Origin: Saturnia japonica
Lineage: Eukaryota; Arthropoda; Insecta; Lepidoptera; Saturniidae
Assembly (NCBI GenBank): GCA_033032175.1
Contig: CM065328.1
Coordinates: 7,564,690-7,628,689, forward strand
Reading direction: 5' to 3'
DNA length: 64,000 nt
Below, one piece after another: positions 56,690 through 64,000 of the stretch. Every line of letters begins with the position of its first letter. Within the stretch, counting starts at the first letter, position 1. The notes below the pieces were generated by a model that ran no database searches, had not been told where the DNA came from, and worked only from the letters and a program-made list of their open reading frames with translations. A program made the translations under genes and the position numbers.

Positions 56690-56952
56690 ATAGCCATATA
56701 CTGTCGCGGACTTTTGCACGCAGCGCACGCAGTGTGGTAGCTCTCAAAAGGAATAAATTTCCCCCGTTTTTGCAACATTTTTCATTGATGCTCCGCTGCT
56801 ATTTTAGTCGTAGCGTGATGTTATAAGGCCTATAGCCTTACTCGATAAATGGTCTATCCAGCACTAAAACATTATTTTCATACGAACCAGTGGTTTCTGA
56901 GATTAGCATGTTCAATCAAACAAACTCTTCAGCTTTATAATATTAGTATAGA
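56690..56952 (-). mobile_element. Short non-autonomous Helitron-like element (reverse)
   Basis: On the minus strand from 56952 it starts TCTATACTAATATTATAAAG and continues CTGAAGAGTTTGTTTGATTG. Blocks GATAGACCATTTATCGAG, CACGCTACGACTAAAATAGC and CAATGAAAAATGTTGCAAAA match the element at 9510-9761, in slightly varied form. The 3' end on this strand (about 56690-56760) differs from the 9.5-kb copy and has no clean CTAG, so this copy is either rearranged or of a different subfamily. Confidence 0.6.
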
Positions 56953-56956
56953 TATG

Positions 56957-58560
56957 ATTTCAATTCAGGTTTTTTTTTTCAATTTGTACATGACCAATAG
57001 AAAATTTGTATTTCAACGTTTACTTGGCAACGTTTCTTGAAATAAACAAAAAAAAATAACAAAATTGAATAAGGAAGAGCATATTTGTACATAAATGCGA
57101 AATGCGTGTTACTCTTTAGATGAAATTCAGAAAAAAATGCGCTCCCAATTTTTTTCTTATGGGTTTAATCAAAACAAAATGTTTCAGTTAAATTGTATCA
57201 CAAAAATGTTAGGCATGGAATACCCGCATATGAAAGAGACGTACGCATATATGAAACATTATACCGTATACAGAGATATATGCCTCTGACATCTGTTTCA
57301 AGATAAATCGAAACGGTTACTTTGTGACTATTTAATGGTTTGAGATAGGTATTTGGAATATTTACTAACAAATAAGTTTTTTTTTTTAAATTTTAGAAAC
57401 GGTTATAGTTATAATGATAATGTTAATAATCTGTTTATATATTATTCCTTAAAGCTAATTTTTCCTGGCAACACCATATCTCCCTTATTTGTTCATCAAA
57501 ATAGATTATTCATAATTACCTTGAATTACTAATCACAATTAAATATTCATTTTGACTTTTTATATCCTATTTATTGTGAATGGCTTGGGTGAGAAGGTAT
57601 ATGCTATTTAACTTAATTACTTAACTTTTCGCTACGATTCTAAGGAGTCACAAGCTTTAGCCAAGAACTAGATGTGAGATCAACGATACGGTACGTTGGC
57701 GGCGGAACAGTGGAGAGTTGATCGAAAATATTTAACACGGTTGAAGCTGTGGGTCACTGCTAGTATTTAAAGTCATTTTTATTGAAGAATCAATGCTAAA
57801 AAAAAATTGTACCTAGGTACGCTGCGGGTAACTTCATTGTTATAAATATAAAAAGTGAAAAATAAAATGGTACACGTAGGTTTTCTTGTCGCATGGTTTA
57901 TAAAATACCGTCTGCGCAGGAATGCAACGTAAAACTAGTTCTCGTATATATTTTTGAAATACCAAGAACCACTGTATTTCTCGTTAGAACTCGGCGCTGG
58001 TTGTTAAAAGGAAAATTGTTATCGTTTGAGGTACTTTATCAGTTCGTGTACCGACACAAACGTCAGGTAACAATTTAAATAGTTTTCTTTACTATGTAAA
58101 GTATCATGATTTGCCGGAATTCTATGAAAAATATGAGATTCAAATATACATCTAAATATACGTAAGTCACTATATTGTATATAACAAAGTAGTCAGGACG
58201 TATGTGATCCTGAATACACGGGACACAAGGGCAGCGCCATCTGTTTTACGCTTGGCTGGGTTGATCGTTAGAAACATTCGTACCAATATGATCCTAGTGA
58301 CAACCCTAGCTCCCTAGGCATCGGCTTAGAATTATTCCAATAATCACTCCGACATCATATACTTTTTCCCAATTATATAACAGCATATAGATAAACTAGG
58401 GAACAGATCTCATGACGCACAGGCCGACAGCTGTAAGCGTGACCCTCCTCATAGTTTGCGGAACGCGGGACGGCGGTTGTGGACAGATATACATGGTATT
58501 ATGACAATACACATACATACATAGCACTCTGTAAACGTAGAGATATTTTGGATCTTATAT
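56957..58560. other. Non-coding stretch, no gene seen
   Basis: No gene recognised. A moderately GC-rich block at about 58195-58480 (GGGCAGCGCCATCTGTTTTA and GCGGAACGCGGGACGGCGGT) lies just upstream of the LINE tail and has no match elsewhere in the window. Confidence 0.45.
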
Positions 58561-58562
58561 TT

Positions 58563-59008
58563 TTTATATAAACTTGTAAGAAACAAAATTGATTGTCCGA
58601 AAATCCTTCAAATGGTTAATTATAGAGTGCCTATTAGATATCCTCGTCACTTAATAACTCCTTTAGTTCCGCCTCTGCGTAGGACAGTGCTTGGAAATAA
58701 CTCGCCCATTCCTAGAATGTGTAAATTATACAACAGTGTGAGTTTAACAGCAGATATTCATGTGGACACTTTATCGAAATATCGAAAATATATCACTGCT
58801 TATTATAAGTAATGTTTTAGACATAATTGGTTTTTTTTTTGGTTAGTTTGTTTTTATTATGTTGTTTATGACATAATTAGCTAATATAATTTTGCATGCT
58901 GTGTTAGCCTATAATTAGTTAGTACTTTTAAGCATATTTTCATAAACTGTATGTTAAATAAAGAAATATTGTACAACTGTTGGCTAACCAAATAAAGAGA
59001 AAAAAAAA
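58563..59008 (+). mobile_element. 5'-truncated LINE: last 80 codons, 3' UTR and A-rich tail
   Basis: From about 58564 a plus frame encodes KLVRNKIDCPKILQMVNYRV, a RYPRHLITPLVPPLRRTVLG segment, then SPIPRMCKLYN and a stop at 58810-58812. A CP--L---NYRVP-R---- start followed by SP--R-C-LYN is the C-terminal signature of a non-LTR retrotransposon protein (Jockey/CR1 group by appearance). A 3' UTR of about 190 bases follows, with AATAAAG near 58955 and 58991 and an A-rich end (58998-59008). The ATG at 58612 is internal. Confidence 0.6.
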
Positions 59009-59214
59009 TATCCTACATCGTAAGATTAATATATTATGAATGTTATTGTAACTGTAACAGATACCTAATGTGATAAATAAAATAATGAATATGCATTATT
59101 AAATATTTGACGTATAATTTTGTTTACCATTTTAAAGACAGCATCATAAAGTATATTAATAATTTTATTTATCATTAGGTATCTGACACAGTTATAGATG
59201 CTACTTCTTAGGAT
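59009..59214. mobile_element. Foldback MITE-like element 2
   Basis: Left arm (about 59049-59091): AACTGTAACAGATACCTAAT, GTGATAAATAAAATAATGAA. Right arm (about 59153-59196), read on the opposite strand: AACTGTGTCAGATACCTAAT, GATAAATAAAATTATTAATA. The arms pair over about 43 bases, and an outer TATCCTA ... TAGGAT pairing suggests about 205 bp in total. It lies directly after the A-rich tail of the preceding LINE. No coding capacity. Target duplication not identified. Confidence 0.6.
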
Positions 59215-59327
59215 TTGACAGTATACATTGACAATATAATTTACTAGGAATGTGGCAAAGCATTACTTGACTGTTTAGTTCATTAAATGCAAAGTCGGTA
59301 ATTCCATTTTGATAAAAAAATCTCATG

Positions 59328-59941
59328 TGTAGCAGTCACAAAAATAAAACTACGAAAGCCTTCGCGTCAAACGTTTATTGCTGCCGACTTCCTGTAACAG
59401 ACTAGATTATTTGTCGTTTTTGTTCCTCACCCGCGTTCCGTAGGTCATAAGGAAAGTCGCGCTCATGGCGGTCAGTCTATAGTAAGCCCTACTATTGAGC
59501 AGAGCGAACTGAGAAATATTATTGTAATACCACCGTATGTGAGGGAAAAAAGAACTGTGGATTTTTCAGCGTTTGAAATCGCCAATATGTCATGGACTAA
59601 CGTGGTGATTAAATCCGTGCCTTTCCTCTGGAACAGGCCTTTAAACACTAGTACACATACTGGCTGGTAATATATTTTTTATTATTATTGTCTACGCCGT
59701 GAACCTGTTAATTTTATAAGGTGTTCAAGTTGCACGTTCAAGTGACTGGCCGCATATAAATTTAAATTCTAGTTTTTCTCTCACCCGCATGTTTGACATT
59801 TAGAAAAAAAAAACAATTTGTACGCGTTTGTGTCAACATGAAAAATATTACAATCTTTTGTGACAAGACAAAATTAAAGATGGTTTTGTGAAGATTACGA
59901 GGTTTTCATTTATAAAACTTCCATACGTCCACTATTAGACA
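59328..59941 (+). repeat. Putative 5' LTR of BEL/Pao element 2
   Basis: The right end is supported: GACA at 59938-59941 lies a few bases before the primer-binding site. The left end (TGTAGCAGTC at about 59328) is a guess based on a TG start. It includes a 90-codon open frame at 59398-59667, which is unexpected for an LTR, so the true LTR may be shorter and begin after 59670. Confidence 0.35.
59398..59667 (+). other. Open frame of 90 codons with a decayed relative at 3960-4135
   Basis: Open from the stop at 59395-59397 to the stop at 59668-59670. The first ATG comes late, in the segment ANMSWTNVVIKSVPFLW. Other recognisable segments: SPTIEQSELRNIIVIPPYVR and EKRTVDFSAFEI. I do not recognise the family. 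Similarity to 3960-4135 shows that the sequence is repeated, and the open frame and mixed residues look coding, but it may be an untranslated part of an LTR or a relic of an unknown element. No function is proposed. Confidence 0.4.
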
Positions 59942-59947
59942 TAAATT

Positions 59948-59966
59948 TGGCGACCGTGACAGGACT
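59948..59966 (+). promoter_or_regulatory. Primer-binding site complementary to tRNA-Arg
   Basis: TGGCGACCGTGACAGGACT is complementary to the 3' end of insect tRNA-Arg (acceptor-stem sequence of the GACCGUG type plus CCA) as I remember it. It lies six bases after the putative LTR end at 59941. The TGG start and 18-nt length fit an LTR-retrotransposon primer-binding site. Confidence 0.6.
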
Positions 59967-60770
59967 GTAAGAACACTATAATAGCAGACAGCTAAGCCAG
60001 CCAGGTCGGTCAGCAAAAACGCCGCACCCAGCCTTAGCTACAACGTCGAGGTTCATCTTCAGCTTGTCCATGCAAGTTCAATTCCGTCAACATCTGCGAG
60101 CAGCTCGTATTTGTGCCACAGCCACCAGTGAAGACCAGTGCAGCCAGAAACAGCCGCCTCGCCTATCAATTAAGTGCCATTCCTAATACACAAACCTATT
60201 CTTTTCCTATATAGGGGTCGCTGTTTGGTACAATCTACTTGTTTGTGTGTTTCATTAGTTCAACTAAATATCCAAAAATAGTAAAATTAAAATTAATTGT
60301 TGATCTTAAACTACCTACATAACATTTTAGTATATAAACATGAAATAGTAATTATATTCTCGATATTTTCATTCTACAGGGTAATAATCTGAGGCACTAA
60401 ACTTAGTCGCCCACCCAATAGTTCGTATTATCATTATTTTAGTTTGCGTTGTTTCAAATATCTCCGGCCGACTATTCCAGGAAATCCGTCGCGTGCCGTC
60501 TGACGCTGCCTTCTACCGCTAGCTGTGTTCGGGTGACGTCGCGCATCGCCGCGCCGCCGCGTATCTGCGCTCGGACCCAAGGTGCCGCCGAAGGAATATC
60601 AAATAAGATTACAAACATAACCTTATTCCTTCATTTGGCATTGGTGTTACTGTTCAGATTGCTAAAACAACTATAGCTGTTTTCTAAAGTTCCCAGTCCT
60701 AGTTCATTGTGTGATTGTTGCTATTAATTCATAAACAAAATGTGTTAAGCGAAGATAAAGACAGTAGTGC
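59967..60770 (+). other. Leader of BEL/Pao element 2
   Basis: Untranslated sequence between the primer-binding site and gag. GC-rich parts at about 60460-60600 (GCCGCGCCGCCGCGTATCTG) stand out. A 75-codon frame at 60449 is not supported. Confidence 0.4.
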
Positions 60771-60771
60771 A

Positions 60772-61340
60772 AAACTATTGAGGGAATTATTTGATAAACG
60801 TAGCTCGGTCAAAAGTCGTTGAACGAAATTTAAAAAATATTTAGATACAGTATGCTCTTCAAAATTATCAAAAACCAAAGTTAAGGAGTTAGAAATTAAC
60901 ATTGGTAAAATACGAGCTGTTTAAGATGTTTGCCACTAGATGGCGCACGATTCAGATTTTGTAATCCTGAATCGCGGTGTCAAGATTCTATTCTAAAATG
61001 TGACACCTGTGTCGAAATCTCCCAAAGACAGGCAATACACTGACTGGATGATAGCCTTTCGCGATTAATATTTATCGCATAACCATAACAATGAGAGTTT
61101 AGATAATGTACAGCAAGTGCAATATTTCAAAGGGCATTTGTCTCGAGAGGCAGAGCAGCGTTAGTTAGACAAATACCTATTGCAGACTCTAAATACAAAC
61201 GTTGTTGGGATCAGTTAAATTCGCGATATAATAACAAAAGGCACCTATCTCATCACTTATTAAAAAAATTATGTAATTTATCTGAGGAACTACCTACGTT
61301 TAGGCAGTTTACATAATTCTTAACTAACCGTTATAGAGCT
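60772..61340 (+). pseudogene. BEL/Pao gag N-terminal and central parts, broken
   Basis: Plus-strand pieces in changing frames: LLRELFDKRSSVKSR, then a stop, then TKFKKYLD near 60774-60850, and around 61095-61170 an EYQQVQYFKGHLSREAEQ-like block (YFKGHLSREAEQ is visible). These match the Gag N-terminal region of BEL/Pao elements. Many stops. Boundaries are approximate. Confidence 0.6.
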
Positions 61341-61793
61341 TTGGAATTTTTAGACTGTAAAACAAGTTCCGGTTCTAGAGGTCAGGGTTACACAGGTATA
61401 AGCAAATTAAATAGCTTACACGTTACTGGTATTCAATGTTCATTTTATGTGGAGTTACATAAATTGAGTTACTGTAAACAATTTGCAGAAATTGATTGTG
61501 AGGCTCGTCGCAATTTTATCTTTGAAAAAAATATTTGTTTCAATTGTTTAGATAATAATCATTCCGCGAAGGCATGCAAAAATCCTATGAAATGCCAAAT
61601 TTGTAAACGTCACCATCATTCTCTGCTACATCCTCAAAGTGGTTCTTTTTCTAATGCTTCAGATCGAATAATACCATTTTATTACCCACAGCTCCTCATT
61701 AGGGCTGAGTGGAAAGTATGTACTTACAAAATTGTGAGGGCGTTGATTGACCAAGTTTCGCAAATTTCTTTGGTAACAGAAGCTACGGTGTAG
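61341..61793 (+). pseudogene. BEL/Pao gag zinc knuckle and start of protease
   Basis: 150 codons, open from an internal start. About residues 72-96 show CFNCLDNNHSAKAC followed by CQICKRHHHSLLH, a C-X2-C-X4-H-X4-C knuckle followed by the second cysteine pair usual in BEL/Pao Gag, for RNA binding. The C-terminal VRALIDQVSQISLVTEATV is the start of the aspartic protease. Family members have Gly after the DQ of this motif (LIDQGSQ-type), so the Val here is a change at an important position. A stop follows at 61791-61793. Confidence 0.7.
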
Positions 61794-61899
61794 TTATTAG
61801 GATTTAAAAAAAATCCATCTATTCAGACCATTAAAGGAATTGGAGGAGACAAGGTAATAAGATCAAAATCAATAGTCATTATAAATGTGAAATCGAGAA

Positions 61900-62391
61900 T
61901 TGATCCAACGGTTTAATATTCAAGTAAAGGCTTATGTGTTACGGTTCATAACAACGCTTCTACCTGTTATGAAAGTAACTGCAGTAGAATGGATAGATCT
62001 TCATGAACAGAATTTAGCAGATCCAGAATATCATACACCTAATAATATTCATGTTTTACTGGGAGCTGATGTTTATAGACAGATCATGGAAGAAGGTTTG
62101 AAAAAGAGTATGGATGGTTTAGTGGTTGCTCAATGCTCTAAGTTTGGATGGATATTGTCTGGAGTAGTAGATACAACAGGGTGTGCTTCCACGAACGTAG
62201 TTGTAATGTATACTAACATAGATGACAACGAGTCCTTAAGTAAATTTTGGAAGTTGGAGGCTGAGCTCACCAATCAGAAGGTATTATTCTCAGAAGAAGA
62301 AAAACGTTGTGAAGAGTTATTTTCATCAACAACTAAACGAGATTCAGAAGGTAGATTCCGTTCCACGACGAGAATTCTACTAACCAAGTAG
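61900..62391 (+). pseudogene. BEL/Pao protease, C-terminal half
   Basis: 163 codons with IHVLLGADVYRQIMEEG and SKFGWILSGVV, the conserved end of the BEL/Pao protease domain, then FWKLEAEL in the linker to RT. Starts out of frame with the previous block (61801-61899 contains stops). The last 20 residues before the stop at 62389-62391 are out of register. Confidence 0.7.
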
Positions 62392-62452
62392 GCGGTTTTG
62401 AAGAAATTGCTGAAAGAAGATCGAATTCATTACACACCAAACTGAAAAAAAT

Positions 62453-63060
62453 TTGGACCTAAAAGAAAAATATAAAGAAGTTATTAATGAGTATTTACAG
62501 CTGGGTCATGTGGAAAAAGTTCCTGAGAACGAAAAAAAGAAAGGGGAATCCATATACTTACCTCACCATATAGTTGTCAGAAGTGATAAAGATACAACAA
62601 AGGTACGGGTGGTGTTCGATGCGTCCTGTAAAGGAAAATGTGGCTATTCGTTAAATGATAAATTAATTATTGGGCCCACGTTGCAACCAGAACTTCGCTA
62701 CTTACTAATGCGCTGATATCAACTACCGGAGAATACTGTGGAAGGATGAGCCAGAAGATGAAGTAGAATCTTATCGCATGTTGAGGATCACTTTCGGCAC
62801 TGCATCAGCTCCGTATTTGGCGGTGAAGGCCCTTCAACAAGTTGCATATGACGACGGAAGGGATTATCCAGCGGCTGCAGAAAAGTGATAAATGACTTTT
62901 ATATGGATGATCTTTTAACTGGATGTAGTTCTATAGAAGGAAGAATAATAATTTATAAAGAGATGAACTCATTATTAAGTAGGGCAGGTTTTGAATTGCA
63001 AAAATGGATGTGCAATAATGATAATTTACGTCCTAAATAACGACCAAAGGGAAATAGGAG
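62453..63060 (+). pseudogene. BEL/Pao RT, internally deleted
   Basis: Block 1 (62453-62716): EVINEYLQLGHVEKV, YLPHHIVV, TKVRVVFDASCKG, SLNDKLIIGPTLQPELRYLL. A deletion then removes the region with the first catalytic Asp. Block 2 (62715-62889, other frame): YRMLRITFGTASAPYLAVKAL and a DDGRDYPAAAEK ending. Block 3 (from about 62886, shifted again): FYMDDLLTGC (YMDD box, about 62897-62926) and FELQKWMCNN. Each block follows the order of BEL/Pao RT. Confidence 0.7.
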
Positions 63061-63617
63061 AAGGACTGCAGTTTAAAGATGCTATTGTTAAATTATTAGG
63101 ACTTACCTGGAATCTCCGTCCTGATGAATTCCAATATGCTACTACTCTTTCACAGGAAACTGGGGCTGTAACTGAAATAAATATTATTTCTCAGATAGCC
63201 AAACTATACGATCCCCTTGGATGGGTAGCACCCTGTGTGATAACGGCAAAAGTCGTTGGAAAACCTTTGTTGCCAATCGTGTGTCCGAAATATTGACTAC
63301 CTTTGATTCAGCTCAATGGTCTCACGTATGTAGAAGTCAAAATCCTACTGAAGTTGGTTCACGTAGCATTAGAGAGTTATTTTAATAAACTTAAAAAGCC
63401 TTTTAAATCTTTGTATCCTTTTTTGGATAAAGAGGACATTTTAATTGTAGGAGAAACATTGGAAAAATCTCTAATTTCGGTAAATACAAAGCACCCAATC
63501 TTGATACCTAAGAATTCAAATGTAACGGATCTTTTGTTAGCTGTTGCGCATATAAAAACCTTTCACGGCGGACCACAGTTAATGTTAACATATTTAACCA
63601 CGGGATACTTTATTTGA
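62991..63617 (+). pseudogene. BEL/Pao connection region and H2C2 zinc domain; RNase H missing
   Basis: Frame 62991-63296: DAIVKLLGLTWN, QIAKLYDPLGWVAPCVITAK, the conserved region between RT and RNase H. The RNase H motifs that should follow are absent. From about 63398 the same frame gives PILIPKNSNVTDLLLAVAHI with KTFHGGPQLMLTYL, the N-terminal H2C2 integrase zinc domain (His residues at AHI and FHGG). About 150 codons of the usual protein are missing between them. Confidence 0.65.
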
Positions 63618-64000
63618 TGGGCCAGTTACCAGTAGCTAGAGCGAGTCCTTCTAGACCTTTTAAGTGTAGTGGGGTAGATTACGCGGGTCCCATTAATATT
63701 AGAACAACCAAGGGTCGTGGTCACCACGCTCACAAAGGCTATATTTATTTGTTTATTTGTATGGCAACCCGCGCGGTGCATATTGAGGTGGTCAGTGATT
63801 TAACTACCCAAGGATTTTTAGCTGCGTTTACAAGAATTTTATTTATGTCAGAGAAATCTACATTGCTTAAAGAACTTTTAGAAGAGCTTTCTACAAAAGG
63901 CACTTTATTCCACCCTATCTCCTAATTTCGGGGGATTGTGGGAAGCTGGCGTAAGGCCAGTGGAGTTTCATATAAAACGTGTTATTGGGGACTCTACATT
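63614..64000 (+). pseudogene. BEL/Pao integrase core, internally deleted, cut by the window edge
   Basis: GQLPVARASPSRPFKCSGVD (first catalytic Asp, about residue 23), TRAVHIEVVSDLTTQGFLAA, then a shortened region in place of the second-Asp segment. Near 63922-63955, in another frame, comes FGGLWEAGVRP, which normally follows the catalytic Glu. The copy ends at the edge of the window, so the C-terminal domain and the 3' LTR, if present, are beyond it. Confidence 0.7.

Larger units (their letters stand above)
59328..64000 (+). mobile_element. BEL/Pao LTR retrotransposon, strongly decayed, runs off the window (element 2)
   Basis: Probable 5' LTR (59328-59941, left end uncertain), a tRNA-Arg-type primer-binding site, a leader, gag pieces, protease, RT, part of the connection region, an H2C2 zinc-binding piece and an integrase core piece, in the BEL/Pao order and all on the plus strand. 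Every coding module is shortened by deletions, and frames change between modules. The window ends inside integrase, after the GGLWEAGV block. It is a different family from the element at 10.8-14.4 kb, as shown by different motif variants (YMDD against YVDD). Confidence 0.8.

Noticed and set aside
60449..60676. 75-codon frame in the BEL/Pao leader
   Set aside because: GC-rich bias gives an open frame, but there is no recognised motif and it lies between the primer-binding site and gag.
1..64000. CRISPR array, bacterial operon or mobile island
   Set aside because: No regularly spaced direct repeats, no prokaryotic ribosome-binding sites or gene clusters. The content is that of an insect nuclear genome.

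Overview
This is a eukaryotic, AT-rich, gene-poor stretch, most probably from a moth or butterfly (Lepidoptera). The case rests on the repeats. There are BEL/Pao LTR retrotransposons, RTE-, R1- and CR1/Jockey-type LINEs, a Helitron-like family whose start resembles TCTATACTAATATTATAAAG and whose end is CTAG, and a short repeat carrying TTACCATCAGGCGAGCCG-like sequence. I know all of these as abundant in lepidopteran genomes. No species can be named from the sequence. I see no convincing host protein-coding exon, no tRNA or rRNA gene, and no CRISPR array or bacterial operon.

Layout. 1-10.7 kb: non-coding sequence with short dispersed repeats (families A, B, C and E), a 200-bp foldback MITE (5151-5350), an RTE relic and a short Helitron-like element. 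10.75-14.4 kb: a 5'-truncated, frame-broken BEL/Pao element with protease, RT, RNase H, an integrase core and one 3' LTR. 14.9-16.8 kb: a dense mosaic of repeat fragments (LINE tail, tRNA-type SINE head, families A and D, possible solo LTR). 19.0-19.2 kb: a TATA-like box, an initiator, an ATG-free exon-like stretch and a splice donor. This is the only plausible host-gene signal. 19.4-23.3 kb: RTE relics and an R1-clade LINE tail. 27.8-29.3 kb: a 5'-truncated CR1/L2-like LINE with one stop codon. 35.3-35.6 kb: another LINE tail. 36.6-41.2 kb: a nearly complete CR1/Jockey-type LINE on the minus strand, with a PHD-finger ORF1 and an endonuclease/RT ORF2 broken by one stop. 47.3-50.5 kb: a nearly full-length RTE LINE with several frameshifts. 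58.6-59.2 kb: a LINE tail followed by a second foldback MITE. 59.3-64.0 kb: a second, more decayed BEL/Pao element with a tRNA-Arg-type primer-binding site. It runs off the right edge.

The recognisable genes are all parts of transposable elements. In each LINE the endonuclease nicks the target and the RT copies the RNA. In each BEL/Pao element Gag, protease, RT/RNase H and integrase would have acted together. Every one of these coding regions carries at least one stop, frameshift or deletion, so no element here looks autonomous as it stands. The short repeats (A-F, H) are named only for this report. They were grouped by reading copies against each other, so their boundaries are approximate.
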